DNA of 64,000 bases from Gillisia sp. CAL575 (GTDB lineage Bacteria > Bacteroidota > Bacteroidia > Flavobacteriales > Flavobacteriaceae): positions 62,001 through 126,000 of the forward strand of contig NZ_APHJ01000019.1 in the NCBI RefSeq assembly GCF_000403785.1, read 5' to 3'. The number at the start of each line of letters is the position of its first letter. Within the stretch, counting starts at the first letter, position 1. The notes beneath the pieces are model-generated. The model was not told the origin of the DNA. It was given only the letters and a program-made list of their open reading frames with translations, and did not search any database. This document shows, piece by piece, positions 55,254-64,000 of the stretch. The translations under genes were made by a program, and so were the position numbers.

Positions 55254-57560
55254 ATGCTTATAGCTATACTCTTAGGTTTTGTTTTTTCTCTTTTTCTGGT
55301 TTTTACTGGAAAATTTTTTAAAGGGAAATTTTCTATCCTTGCGGCAGGGATTCCATTAGCGCTATTTGTTTACTTTGCTCAATTCATTAGTAGAATTTCA
55401 AATGGAGAGGTAATTTCTCAATTCCATTCCTGGATTCCGGCTTTTGGTGTAAACCTTGGTTTTACTTTAGACGGACTTTCCCTCCTATTCTCATTAATGA
55501 TTACCGGAATCGGATTTCTGGTATTTGTATATACATCAGCATATTTAAAAGGTCATAAATATTTAGACAGATTTTATGGATATTTGAGTATGTTCATGGC
55601 CGCTATGCTTGGCCTTGTGCTATCTGACAACCTGATTTCACTATTTGTTTTCTGGGAATTAACAAGTATCTCATCTTTTTTCCTGATTGGATTTAATAAT
55701 ACAAGTCGAGAATCTAGAAAATCTGCATTAATAGCATTAGCAATAACAGGGATTGGAGGTCTTTCGTTATTGGTAGGTTCATTATTTTTAGGATCAATTA
55801 CTGGGACTTATAGCATTGCTGAAATGCTAACAATGAATCCTGAGATTGCTTCTAATCCTTATTATATTTTAGTAGTAGCTCTTATTTTTGGAGCAGGCTT
55901 CACTAAATCGGCACAATTCCCATTCCATTTCTGGTTACCAGGAGCAATGAAAGCACCAACTCCAGTATCTACCTATTTGCACTCCGCAACGATGGTAAAG
56001 GCGGGGATATATCTTCTAATGAGGTTAACTCCTGTTTTAGGAGATCATGAATTTTGGAATACAACTTTAATAATCGTTGGGGCTATCACTATGGTCTATT
56101 CTGCCATCCATACACTCTTTAGAACAGATCTTAAGGGAGTTCTGGCCTATTCAACGATATCTGCTTTAGGAATTTTAGTATTTTTAATTGGACAGGGTAC
56201 TGTAGATGCACTTACTGCAGCGGCAGTATTTATAATTGTGCACGCTTTATATAAAGCAACACTTTTCTTGGTTACAGGTATAATAGATCATCAAACTGGG
56301 ACAAGAGATACTACTGTTTTACGCGGATTAAGAAAAGTATTATTTCCAGTTGCTATAGCTGGGTTCTTAGCAGCACTTTCTAGTGCTGGTATACCTCCAA
56401 CAATTGGATTTATAGGAAAAGAACTTACCTATGAATCTACATTGCATTTTGGTAATATGGCAATTTTATTGATGGTTTTAATTGTAATTACCAAGATATT
56501 ATTGCTTTATGCTGGTTTTGTAGCGGGAATAAAACCCTTTACAGGATCGCTTCCTGAAAGGTTTGAGAAAACTAAAATGCCCAGCTTTCTAATGTGGCTT
56601 CCTCCAGTGATATTGGCCGTTGGATGTTTAGTGTTCGGGATTTTTCCCGGACTCATTGAAGGCTCTTTGGTGAAACCTATGGTTAGTTCTATGGGATTAG
56701 ATGAAAGTGATATTCACTTAAAATTATTTCACGGTTTTAATGTTATTCTATTGCTAAGTGTAATCACTATAGCTTTAGGAACGGTGCTTTACTTTAAACT
56801 GAAGCCAACAAAAAAACTGGAAGCATGGATAGCTAAATTCGAAAAATTCTCCCCTCAAACGATCATCACTAATTCATGGGCTTTCTTTTTTAAGTTTTCT
56901 AATGGTTGGACCAATTTATTCCAGAATGGATATTTAAGAAATTATGTATCTACGATAATGATATTTCTTATTGCATTAACTGGCTATTCATTGTTTAGTA
57001 AAGCCAACTTTGCGGTAGATTTTAATTCCTTTTCACCTATTACTGTTTATGAAGCTGCAACTTCTATAGTAATGCTTATTGCAATTGGATATACTGTTTT
57101 TACAAGATCTAGATTGGCTGCGGTGGCATCCATGGGAATTATTGGTTATGCTATATGTATCTTATTCGTAATTTATAGTGCTCCAGATCTAGCAATGACT
57201 CAGTTTTCTATAGATACACTTACTGTGATCCTATTTGTACTAGTACTTTATAAATTACCGAAGTATCTCAAATTGTCAGATTATAAAATGAGGATTCGGG
57301 ATGGTGTACTTTCAATAGCTTTTGGAACCATTATAACCTTGCTGATTTTAGAAGTTTTAGCTGAACCAAAAAGTAGTGAGGTAAGTGATTATTATGCAGC
57401 AAACGCATATATTCTTGCACATGGTAAAAATGTGGTAAATGTTATTTTAGTAGATTTTAGAGGATCAGATACTATGATAGAAATTTCGGTTTTGGCAATT
57501 GCTGCAATTGGAGTATTTGCATTATTAAAATTAAGATTGAAAAAATCTGATCAGCGTTAA
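55254..57560 (+). CDS. mrpA: Mrp Na+/H+ antiporter subunit A
   Basis: The large proton-pumping-like subunit, related to complex I NuoL. The long membrane protein (768 residues from ATG 55254) has F-W-E-L-T-S-I-S-S near residue 128, F-H-F-W-L-P-G-A-M near 225 and H-S-A-T-M-V-K-A-G near 241. The C-terminal part holds MbhD/MbhE-like segments (S-A-P-D-L-A-M-T-Q-F near 645, D-F-R-G-S-D-T near 735). I prefer the ATG over TTG at 55242 because it gives the usual M-L-I-A-I-L-L-G start. First gene of mrpABCDEFG. Confidence 0.93.
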   Translation: MLIAILLGFVFSLFLVFTGKFFKGKFSILAAGIPLALFVYFAQFISRISNGEVISQFHSWIPAFGVNLGFTLDGLSLLFSLMITGIGFLVFVYTSAYLKGHKYLDRFYGYLSMFMAAMLGLVLSDNLISLFVFWELTSISSFFLIGFNNTSRESRKSALIALAITGIGGLSLLVGSLFLGSITGTYSIAEMLTMNPEIASNPYYILVVALIFGAGFTKSAQFPFHFWLPGAMKAPTPVSTYLHSATMVKAGIYLLMRLTPVLGDHEFWNTTLIIVGAITMVYSAIHTLFRTDLKGVLAYSTISALGILVFLIGQGTVDALTAAAVFIIVHALYKATLFLVTGIIDHQTGTRDTTVLRGLRKVLFPVAIAGFLAALSSAGIPPTIGFIGKELTYESTLHFGNMAILLMVLIVITKILLLYAGFVAGIKPFTGSLPERFEKTKMPSFLMWLPPVILAVGCLVFGIFPGLIEGSLVKPMVSSMGLDESDIHLKLFHGFNVILLLSVITIALGTVLYFKLKPTKKLEAWIAKFEKFSPQTIITNSWAFFFKFSNGWTNLFQNGYLRNYVSTIMIFLIALTGYSLFSKANFAVDFNSFSPITVYEAATSIVMLIAIGYTVFTRSRLAAVASMGIIGYAICILFVIYSAPDLAMTQFSIDTLTVILFVLVLYKLPKYLKLSDYKMRIRDGVLSIAFGTIITLLILEVLAEPKSSEVSDYYAANAYILAHGKNVVNVILVDFRGSDTMIEISVLAIAAIGVFALLKLRLKKSDQR

Positions 57561-57591
57561 TTGAATCTGAAATAATTTAAAACGATTAAAG

Positions 57592-58005
57592 ATGAAAACA
57601 ATAATTTTAAGAACAGCCTCTACTTACCTTTTGCCGGTATTGCTGTTGTTTTCAATATTTATACTTCTAAGGGGTCATTATTCCCCAGGAGGTGGATTTG
57701 TAGGCGGATTAATAGCTTCTATTGCTTTTGTATTACATTCATTTGCTAGAGGCTTAGATAATACAAAAGATTTACTTAAAATACACCCGGGATTTTTAAT
57801 GCCTGTAGGTCTAGCACTGGCCTTTTTGGCTGGTGTCACTCCTGTGATATTTTTCGATCAGCCATATATGACTGGATTATGGTATCCAGAACACTTACCT
57901 GTTTTAGGGTCTTTAGGTACCGCTTTGTTTTTTGACCTTGGTGTTTACTTGGTTGTTGTTGGCGTAACCTTAACTATAATTTTTACAATTTCAGAATCTG
58001 CTTAA
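57592..58005 (+). CDS. mrpB: Mrp antiporter subunit B
   Basis: The 137-residue MnhB-type membrane protein has about four spans. G-H-Y-S-P-G-G-G-F-V-G-G-L near residue 28 is the family signature. It is the second gene of the operon, 31 nt after mrpA and 3 nt before mrpC. Confidence 0.92.
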   Translation: MKTIILRTASTYLLPVLLLFSIFILLRGHYSPGGGFVGGLIASIAFVLHSFARGLDNTKDLLKIHPGFLMPVGLALAFLAGVTPVIFFDQPYMTGLWYPEHLPVLGSLGTALFFDLGVYLVVVGVTLTIIFTISESA

Positions 58006-58008
58006 ACT

Positions 58009-58362
58009 ATGGAAATACTTTTAGCGATAATGATCGGAGTTTTATACGCAGCAGGTATCTACATGATTCTACGTAGAAGTTTAGTGAAGTTAATTCTCGG
58101 AATTATTATTTTAGGTAATGGTGCAAATTTGCTCATTTTTCTACTTGGAAGAGTAGTAAAGGGAAGCCCTCCAATTATTCCTGCAGATTCCGATGTATTC
58201 CAATCTGTATACGCAGATCCTGTTCCACAAGCACTTATATTAACCGCAATTGTAATTAGTTTTGGATTGCAGTCTTTTGCTATTATTTTAATAAAAAGAG
58301 CTTTTAAGGTAGTAAAAACAGACGATTTAGATGAAATGAACGCAATAGATAAAGATTCATGA
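58009..58362 (+). CDS. mrpC: Mrp antiporter subunit C
   Basis: The 117-residue NuoK-like subunit has three spans, with L-G-N-G-A-N-L near residue 35 and [14 protein letters not shown] near 70 (both typical). It overlaps mrpD by 4 nt, indicating translational coupling. Confidence 0.93.
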   Translation: MEILLAIMIGVLYAAGIYMILRRSLVKLILGIIILGNGANLLIFLLGRVVKGSPPIIPADSDVFQSVYADPVPQALILTAIVISFGLQSFAIILIKRAFKVVKTDDLDEMNAIDKDS

Positions 58363-59891
58363 CACAACAGTTAGTATTATATCCACTATTGCTTCAAATG
58401 TTTCTAAGCATCCTTTTGATGTTTTGTTGGAGAAAAATTTCATGGCAACGTGTAATCAGCATTGTTGGAAGCATCATTAATGTTGGGGTTTCTATCTGGT
58501 TATTTAGTTATATCTGGGAAAATGGAACTCAAATTGTAATGGCAGGGAACTGGAAACCTCCATTTGGAATTATATTTGTGGCAGATACACTTTCGGCTAC
58601 ACTAGTATTACTTACTGCAATTTCAGGACTTGCTGTATCCAGTTTCTCCTCGGCTTCCGTAGTTGCTGCACGTTTAAAATTTGGGTACTTTCCAATCTTT
58701 CATTTTCTGCTTTTAGGATTAAATGGAGCTTTTTTAACTGGAGATATATTCAACTTATATGTATGGTTTGAGATTATAATAATTTCCTCCTTTGTTCTAA
58801 TTACTCTTGGGGGCGAAAAAGCACAATTAGAAGGTTCAGTAAAATATTTCACACTTAATATTTTGGCTTCCATGATCTTCCTTACTGCTATTGCAGTATT
58901 ATATGGTCTTACAGGATCACTAAATATGGCAGATCTTGCTTTAAAAGTTGCAGCCATAGAGAACAGAGGTTTGGTTGAGATCACTGCGATACTATTTCTG
59001 GTCGCATTCGGCATCAAAGCAGCTGTATTCCCGCTTTATTTCTGGTTGCCAGACTCCTATCATACCCCGCCATCAGCAGTTGCTGCAATATTTGGAGGCT
59101 TACTAACTAAAGTTGGTGTCTATGCCCTAATTAGGGTGTTTACTTTAATATTTGTGGGGGATCATTTTATAGAAAATATTATTCTCATTATGGCCGTACT
59201 CACGCTGTTTAGTGGTGGTCTTGGAGCTTTGGTTCAGAATAATTTAAGAAAGGTGTTCTCCTATCTTATCATCTGTCATATTGGTTATATGATTGCAGGT
59301 TTAGGATTATTTACAGAAGTGGCTATAGCTGGAACGATATTCTATTTAATTCATGACATTATTGTAAAAACAAACCTTTTTATGGTTAGTGGATTGATAT
59401 TTAGAATAAGAGGAACTAATAGCATTAGGAACTTAGGAGGATTGTATGCAGATTTTCCAAAGTTGAGTTTATTAATTGCGATCCCATTATTTTCATTGGT
59501 AGGAATTCCTCCTTTATCTGGATTCTGGCCAAAAATTTCATTGATAATTGCAGGATTCGAATCTGAAAGATGGTGGGTGGTAGCAGCGATTATTTTTGCA
59601 AGTTTAATTACACTTATAGTAATTGCGAAGGTTTGGGCAAGTGTGGTTTGGAAAGAAAAGAAAGAACTTCCTGTAAGATTGAATTTTAGATATTTTGATA
59701 AACTTAAAACCATCAGAAAGGCTCAAATGATTGCGCCTATGATATTTTTATCATTGGTATCTTTGTATATTGGATTTGGAGCTGAACATATACAACAAGT
59801 ATCTTCTAGAGTCGCTGGAGAACTAATAGATAATGAGCAATATATTGAAGCGGTATTGGGAAAAGAGCAAATTATAGATCATGAAGAATAG
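58359..59891 (+). CDS. mrpD: Mrp antiporter subunit D
   Basis: The 510-residue NuoM/N-like antiporter subunit has about 14 spans. F-N-L-Y-V-W-F-E-I near residue 128 (channel Glu), [11 protein letters not shown] near 224 and G-G-L-L-T-K-V-G near 246 are diagnostic. It overlaps mrpC by 4 nt and mrpE by 11 nt. Confidence 0.94.
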   Translation: MTQQLVLYPLLLQMFLSILLMFCWRKISWQRVISIVGSIINVGVSIWLFSYIWENGTQIVMAGNWKPPFGIIFVADTLSATLVLLTAISGLAVSSFSSASVVAARLKFGYFPIFHFLLLGLNGAFLTGDIFNLYVWFEIIIISSFVLITLGGEKAQLEGSVKYFTLNILASMIFLTAIAVLYGLTGSLNMADLALKVAAIENRGLVEITAILFLVAFGIKAAVFPLYFWLPDSYHTPPSAVAAIFGGLLTKVGVYALIRVFTLIFVGDHFIENIILIMAVLTLFSGGLGALVQNNLRKVFSYLIICHIGYMIAGLGLFTEVAIAGTIFYLIHDIIVKTNLFMVSGLIFRIRGTNSIRNLGGLYADFPKLSLLIAIPLFSLVGIPPLSGFWPKISLIIAGFESERWWVVAAIIFASLITLIVIAKVWASVVWKEKKELPVRLNFRYFDKLKTIRKAQMIAPMIFLSLVSLYIGFGAEHIQQVSSRVAGELIDNEQYIEAVLGKEQIIDHEE

Positions 59892-60357
59892 ATTTTTATC
59901 CAACATAATATTAATGGGTATTTGGGTAGCTCTTACGGGAGATTTCACCTTTGCCAATTATATATTTGGGTTTGCTTTTAGTTTTTTCACGATGAGAATG
60001 ATCACCACAGGTTCAGGAAACGCAAAGTATTTCAAGATCTTGCCAAAAGTGCTTGCATTTATTTTCTTCTTTCTATATGAACTTATTAAGGCAAATGTGC
60101 AGGTAGCTTATGAAGTTATGACGCCTCACTACAACATGAGTCCGGGAATTGTGAAAATTCCGCTTTCAGCAAAAACAAATGTAGAGATCACACTTCTTGC
60201 TAATATGATAACTCTTACTCCCGGGACTTTAAGTCTGGATGTTTCAGATGATCGAAAGGTACTATATGTGCATTCTATGTATATAACCTCAAGAGAGAAA
60301 TTTATAGATAGTATTAAGAACGGATTTGAAAAACGTATACTAGAGATATTAAGATGA
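59881..60357 (+). CDS. mrpE: Mrp antiporter subunit E
   Basis: The 158-residue MnhE-type subunit has two N-terminal spans and a soluble C-terminus with T-L-T-P-G-T-L-S-L-D near residue 112, the family signature. It overlaps mrpD by 11 nt and mrpF by 4 nt. Confidence 0.92.
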   Translation: MKNRFLSNIILMGIWVALTGDFTFANYIFGFAFSFFTMRMITTGSGNAKYFKILPKVLAFIFFFLYELIKANVQVAYEVMTPHYNMSPGIVKIPLSAKTNVEITLLANMITLTPGTLSLDVSDDRKVLYVHSMYITSREKFIDSIKNGFEKRILEILR

Positions 60358-60626
60358 CATTACACGAGTTTATATTTTATATCGTAATTCCTATTCTATC
60401 GCTTTCGGTATTACTAATTATGTATAGGTTTTTAAAGGGTCCGAGTATTGTTGACAGGATCATAGCCTTAGATTTAATTATTACAACAGGAATTGGGTTT
60501 ATTGGCGGTTACAGTATACTCACCAACAGACCATCTTTTTTAGATGTTGCAATGATCTTGGCTCTTATCGCATTTTTAGGTACTGTTGCATTTTCGTATT
60601 ATATTCAAAAAAGAAACAAAAAATGA
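60354..60626 (+). CDS. mrpF: Mrp antiporter subunit F
   Basis: The 90-residue subunit has three spans, with R-F-L-K-G-P-S-I-V-D-R-I-I-A-L-D near residue 25, the MnhF signature. It overlaps mrpE and mrpG by 4 nt each. Confidence 0.92.
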   Translation: MTLHEFIFYIVIPILSLSVLLIMYRFLKGPSIVDRIIALDLIITTGIGFIGGYSILTNRPSFLDVAMILALIAFLGTVAFSYYIQKRNKK

Positions 60627-61042
60627 CAGATATTTTAGTAGCAATATTTTCATTCTCCGGAGCTATTTTTATTCTGTTAGCAAGTATTGGGCTTATAAGA
60701 ATGCCAGATTCTTACCTAAGAATATCTGTAACTACTAAAGCCGCTACCTTGGGGGTCGGTCTATTGCTTATAGCAGCTGCAATCCATTTTCAGGATTTTT
60801 CTATTACTACAAGAGTTTTAGCTATAATTCTTTTTATTCTCCTCACTGCCCCCATAAGTGGGCATTTAATTGGAAGAGCTAGTTATTTTTCTGGAGTAAA
60901 ATTATGGAAACACTCTATAATGGACGATATGGAAGGGAAATATAATAAAGCAACTCAGGAATTAAAGAGTGAAGATGTTGAGGAATTAAAGAAGCGCGAA
61001 AAGAACGAAAAGGCCTTGGTTAAAAAAAAGCCTCTTAAATAA
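60623..61042 (+). CDS. mrpG: Mrp antiporter subunit G
   Basis: The 139-residue subunit has three spans, G-L-I-R-M-P-D-S-Y-L-R near residue 23 (MnhG signature) and a highly charged cytoplasmic tail (about 105-139) longer than in many homologues. It is the last gene of the operon, which extrudes Na+ using the proton gradient and fits a marine lifestyle. Confidence 0.92.
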   Translation: MTDILVAIFSFSGAIFILLASIGLIRMPDSYLRISVTTKAATLGVGLLLIAAAIHFQDFSITTRVLAIILFILLTAPISGHLIGRASYFSGVKLWKHSIMDDMEGKYNKATQELKSEDVEELKKREKNEKALVKKKPLK

Positions 61043-61164
61043 TTTTTTTTCTTCTGAAGAATTTATAACAAAACACAACATTGAATAGTTTATTGTGAGA
61101 ATCTCTAAACAAATCACTATCTACTTCAAATATTATAGATTTCTGAATGTTGTAATTTAGGTCG

Positions 61165-62325
61165 ATGCAAAAATTCCCTTTAAAATTAGAGAAAAGCCTT
61201 GAAAACAGAAGGCATCAAAATGCTTTTAGAGAATTGGGATCTTCCAATAATTTATTAGATTTTGCGTCTAACGACTATTTGGGGTTTGCATTAAATCCTG
61301 AATTGTTTTCTAGGGCTCAGAGAATTTTGGAAGAATCCAAACTGCTTCAAAATGGTGCTACAGGCTCTAGATTACTTTCTGGGAATCATAAATTATATCC
61401 AATATCAGAAAAGCAAATCGCAGAATTTCACAATACCAAAGCTGCATTGATATTTAATTCTGGATACGATGCTAATATTGGTTTTTTCTCTGCCATTCCT
61501 CAAAGGGGGGATCTCATCCTTTATGATGAATTAGTGCATGCCTCTATCCGGGATGGGATTAAAATGAGCAATGCAAAAGCTTATAAATTCCGTCACAATG
61601 ATCTTGAAGATCTTAAAAAAAGATTGAGTCTAGTTACTACAGAAGCAAATGCCGAAATATACGTAGTCACAGAATCTGTATTTTCTATGGATGGGGATAG
61701 TCCAGATCTAAAAGCTTTTTCAAATTTCGCAGAAGAAGAGGGTCTTCATATGGTAATAGATGAAGCCCATGCAGTAGGTGTTTTTGGCAAGAAAGGTAAA
61801 GGTCTAGTTCAGGCTTTAGGATTGGAGAAAATGGTTTTTGCTAGAATTATCACTTTTGGAAAAGCACTTGGAGTTCACGGCGCAGCAATTTTAGGAAGTG
61901 AATTACTGGCTCAGTATTTAGTGAATTTTTGCAGAAGTTTTATTTATACTACGGCGTTATCGCCACATTCAGTAGCTTCAATCCATGCAGCCTATCAATG
62001 TTTAGAGCAATTGGACGCTTCTAAAAATTCAGAATTAAAAAAACTTCAAGAAAATATCATATTTTTTAGATCTGAAATAGAAAGACTTAATCTTCAGCAG
62101 TACTTTATAAATAGCAATTCTGCGATACACTGTTGTATAGTTTCTGGGAATAATGAGGTTAAAAATATCGCGCATCAAATTCAAAATAAAGGTTTCAGTG
62201 TTAAACCTATTTTAAGTCCCACAATTACAAAGGGTAAAGAAAGGCTTCGGTTTTGTTTGCATAGTTGTAATTCAAAAGAGGAGATAAAGGATGTTCTTGA
62301 ACTATTGGCTACTTTTATAAAATGA
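61165..62325 (+). CDS. bioF: 8-amino-7-oxononanoate synthase-like PLP enzyme
   Basis: The 386-residue alpha-oxoamine synthase condenses pimeloyl-ACP and alanine in biotin synthesis. F-A-S-N-D-Y-L-G near residue 33, G-A-T-G-S-R-L-L-S-G-N near 71, D-E-A-H-A-V-G near 199 and the PLP Lys in I-T-F-G-K-A near 233 are diagnostic. The biotin context (bioD, bioA) favours bioF over the paralogous kbl. It overlaps the next gene by 4 nt. Confidence 0.92.
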   Translation: MQKFPLKLEKSLENRRHQNAFRELGSSNNLLDFASNDYLGFALNPELFSRAQRILEESKLLQNGATGSRLLSGNHKLYPISEKQIAEFHNTKAALIFNSGYDANIGFFSAIPQRGDLILYDELVHASIRDGIKMSNAKAYKFRHNDLEDLKKRLSLVTTEANAEIYVVTESVFSMDGDSPDLKAFSNFAEEEGLHMVIDEAHAVGVFGKKGKGLVQALGLEKMVFARIITFGKALGVHGAAILGSELLAQYLVNFCRSFIYTTALSPHSVASIHAAYQCLEQLDASKNSELKKLQENIIFFRSEIERLNLQQYFINSNSAIHCCIVSGNNEVKNIAHQIQNKGFSVKPILSPTITKGKERLRFCLHSCNSKEEIKDVLELLATFIK

Positions 62326-62738
62326 AAGAAACCTTTTCTAAAATAGCGGTATTTCAATACTCTTCAGAAGCTCAAATAATCAAATCTAGATTAGAGGCTG
62401 AAGGTATAGAGGTTTTTTTATACGACCAGTTTACGGTAGATACAGATCCTTTGGTGAGTAATGCAATTGGAGGAGTAAAACTAAAGGTTTGGCAAGAAGA
62501 TGAAGATAAGGCCATGATAATCTTAAGATCTATCAGCGACTATTCTTTAGATAATAATGGGCATGAAATAGAATGTCCAGTTTGTGGTAGTCCAAAAGTG
62601 GAACTTTTCACCAATGTTAGAGGATTAAAATCTATGTTCTTTTTTCTTTTCTCATTTTTAACGACTGCTTTACCAATCTACACACGCTACGAATACAGGT
62701 GTGAAACCTGTAAACAAAAATTTAATTTAGATGAATAA
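62322..62738 (+). CDS. DUF2007 protein with membrane span and zinc ribbon
   Basis: The 138-residue protein has a DUF2007 (signal-transducing-like) domain at 1-75, with S-E-A-Q-I-I-K-S-R-L-E near 15. It continues with C-P-V-C (about 86-89), a hydrophobic span (about 102-118) and C-E-T-C near 130. The two Cys pairs, set on either side of the span, could form one zinc ribbon. It overlaps bioF by 4 nt and bioD by 8 nt, so it is locked into the biotin operon. Function unknown; a link to biotin is based only on position. Confidence 0.78.
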   Translation: MKETFSKIAVFQYSSEAQIIKSRLEAEGIEVFLYDQFTVDTDPLVSNAIGGVKLKVWQEDEDKAMIILRSISDYSLDNNGHEIECPVCGSPKVELFTNVRGLKSMFFFLFSFLTTALPIYTRYEYRCETCKQKFNLDE

Positions 62739-63354
62739 TACTTATTTTATAACTGGCATTGGGACAGATGTTGGTAAAACTATTACCGCTGCCATTATAA
62801 CGGAATCTTTAAAGGCAGATTACTGGAAGCCAATTCAGGCTGGAGACTTGGAAAATAGTGATTCAAAAAAGGTTGAAAAGCTCATTTCTAATGATGAAAC
62901 ATTTTTCTATCCTGAAGGAGTAAAATTAAATTCTCCTATGAGTCCTCATGCAGCAGCAGAAATAGATGGAATTAATTTAATAGGGAAGAAGTTAAAGCGT
63001 CCAAAAACATCTAAACATCTTGTTATTGAAGGTGCTGGAGGATTATTAGTTCCAATAAATTTAAAAGAAACCATTGCAGATATTATGCTGCCTACAGATA
63101 AGATTATTCTTGTATCCAGACATTACTTAGGAAGTATCAATCATACTTTGCTTACTATTGAAGTTTTAAAAAGTAAAGGATTGAGCATTGCAGGAATCAT
63201 TTTTAATGGAGATGAAAATGAGAGTACAGAAAAAGTAATTCTGGAAATGACAGGTATTAAATTTATTGGAAGAATTGATATCGAGCCTTATTTCGACCGA
63301 AATGTGATTAAGGAATATGCTAGTATTTTTCACGAAAATCTAAAGTCTCTTTAA
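62731..63354 (+). CDS. bioD: Dethiobiotin synthetase
   Basis: BioD closes the ureido ring of dethiobiotin with ATP and CO2. The 207-residue protein has the P-loop G-I-G-T-D-V-G-K-T near residue 8, K-P-I-Q-A-G near 33 and E-G-A-G-G-L-L-V-P near 99, all diagnostic. It overlaps the DUF2007 gene by 8 nt and precedes bioA by 27 nt. Confidence 0.93.
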   Translation: MNNTYFITGIGTDVGKTITAAIITESLKADYWKPIQAGDLENSDSKKVEKLISNDETFFYPEGVKLNSPMSPHAAAEIDGINLIGKKLKRPKTSKHLVIEGAGGLLVPINLKETIADIMLPTDKIILVSRHYLGSINHTLLTIEVLKSKGLSIAGIIFNGDENESTEKVILEMTGIKFIGRIDIEPYFDRNVIKEYASIFHENLKSL

Positions 63355-63381
63355 AAATATAATATCCCTAAGTATTAAGAA

Positions 63382-64000
63382 ATGACATTATCTGAAAGAG
63401 ACAAAAAGCACCTTTGGCACCCTTTAACTCAGCATAAAACTTCTCCAGATACTCTGGCGATCGTGAAGGCTAAAGGAGTGAAATTATGGGATGAGAACGG
63501 GAAAGTATACATAGACGGGATTTCCAGTTGGTATACTGCTATGTACGGGCATTGTAATCCTTTTATTACCAATAAAGTTGCCGCGCAAATGCAGAAATTA
63601 GATCAGGTTGTATTTAGCGGATTTACCCATGAACCAGCGATCCAGCTTTCTGAAGAGTTAATTAAGATCTTACCTCCAAATCAAGAAAAGTTATTTTTTA
63701 GCGACAATGGCTCTACTTCTACAGAAATTGGGATCAAGATGGCCTTGCAATATCACTTTAACCTTGGTAACGATAGAAAAGTGATGCTGGCTTTTGAAGA
63801 AGGATTCCATGGAGATACGTTTGGGGCAATGTCAGTTTCTGGACTTTCAGTTTATAACGGGGCTTTTGAAGATCATTTTTTGGAAGTTGTTCGTATTCCT
63901 ACTCCTAATGGTGAGAATAATAAAGAAGTTCTTCAGTTGTTAGACAATTTAATGAAAGTGAATGGCATTGCAGGATTTATATATGAACCACTTGTTCAAG
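63382..64000 (+). CDS. bioA: Adenosylmethionine-8-amino-7-oxononanoate aminotransferase (partial, runs off window)
   Basis: The first 206 codons of BioA: L-W-H-P-L-T-Q-H near residue 11, W-Y-T-A-M-Y-G-H near 51, S-D-N-G-S-T-S-T-E near 111 and H-G-D-T-F-G-A near 142. It transfers an amino group from S-adenosylmethionine to make DAPA, the substrate of BioD. The PLP Lys would lie beyond the window. The start ATG at 63382 follows bioD closely. Confidence 0.93.
   Translation, partial: MTLSERDKKHLWHPLTQHKTSPDTLAIVKAKGVKLWDENGKVYIDGISSWYTAMYGHCNPFITNKVAAQMQKLDQVVFSGFTHEPAIQLSEELIKILPPNQEKLFFSDNGSTSTEIGIKMALQYHFNLGNDRKVMLAFEEGFHGDTFGAMSVSGLSVYNGAFEDHFLEVVRIPTPNGENNKEVLQLLDNLMKVNGIAGFIYEPLVQ

Overview
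The window is a 64 kb piece of an AT-rich (roughly one third G+C by eye) chromosome from a member of the Bacteroidota, almost certainly the family Flavobacteriaceae and probably a marine genus such as Gramella/Christiangramia, Salegentibacter or Zunongwangia. The family call rests on a TonB receptor next to a DUF5689 lipoprotein, a type IX secretion C-terminal sorting domain, DUF3078/DUF2480/DUF4270 proteins, atpD-atpC split from the other ATP synthase genes, promoters with a TAnnTTTG -7 element, and near absence of Shine-Dalgarno sequences. The genus is a guess. No rRNA, tRNA, CRISPR array, prophage or classical insertion sequence was recognised.

Layout. 1-6.0 kb: an outer-membrane protein, a secreted endonuclease/exonuclease/phosphatase, a TonB receptor and a DUF5689 surface lipoprotein, possibly a nucleic-acid or phosphodiester utilisation locus. 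6.6-7.8 kb: hflX. 8.2-17.6 kb (minus): a long suf iron-sulfur operon in the order sufA-sufB-sufC-sufD-sufS-sufE-sufT, carrying two S23-type four-helix-bundle genes and two small exported proteins, and ending with DUF2480 and DUF3078 genes. 17.8-24.3 kb: thiL, an alpha/beta hydrolase, brnQ with a damaged 5' end, an aminopeptidase P, and cbpM-cbpA. 24.6-28.5 kb: sdhCAB with a third, frameshifted S23 gene between sdhA and sdhB. 28.6-34.8 kb: YagU-like protein, nitrilase-type amidase, Ig-like lipoprotein, comF, coiled-coil protein, glyS. 34.9-45.9 kb: a large T9SS cargo protein, xth, aldo/keto reductase, M23 peptidase, radA, esterase, flippase-like membrane protein, panD-panC. 45.9-52.4 kb: a half-size starch-synthase-like protein, DUF4270 lipoprotein, glmS, atpD-atpC. 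52.5-55.1 kb: M61 peptidase and an XRE/DUF2975 pair. 55.2-61.0 kb: complete mrpABCDEFG antiporter operon. 61.2-64.0 kb: biotin operon bioF-DUF2007-bioD-bioA, with bioA cut by the window end.

The most unusual signal is a recurring element inside core operons. All three S23-type genes (sufD/sufC, sufB/sufA, sdhA/sdhB spacers) are bracketed by short-period degenerate arrays (7-, 8- and 7-nt periods). The two arrays of one site resemble each other in inverted orientation, so the gene could sit on a stem in the operon mRNA. The atpD-atpC spacer has the same array-array architecture with no gene. Two of the three S23 genes carry frameshifts while the host operons look intact. This recalls the intervening sequences of bacterial 23S rRNA, where the S23 family was first seen, but here it lies in protein-coding operons.

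All calls come from reading the sequence and recognising families; no search or fold was run.
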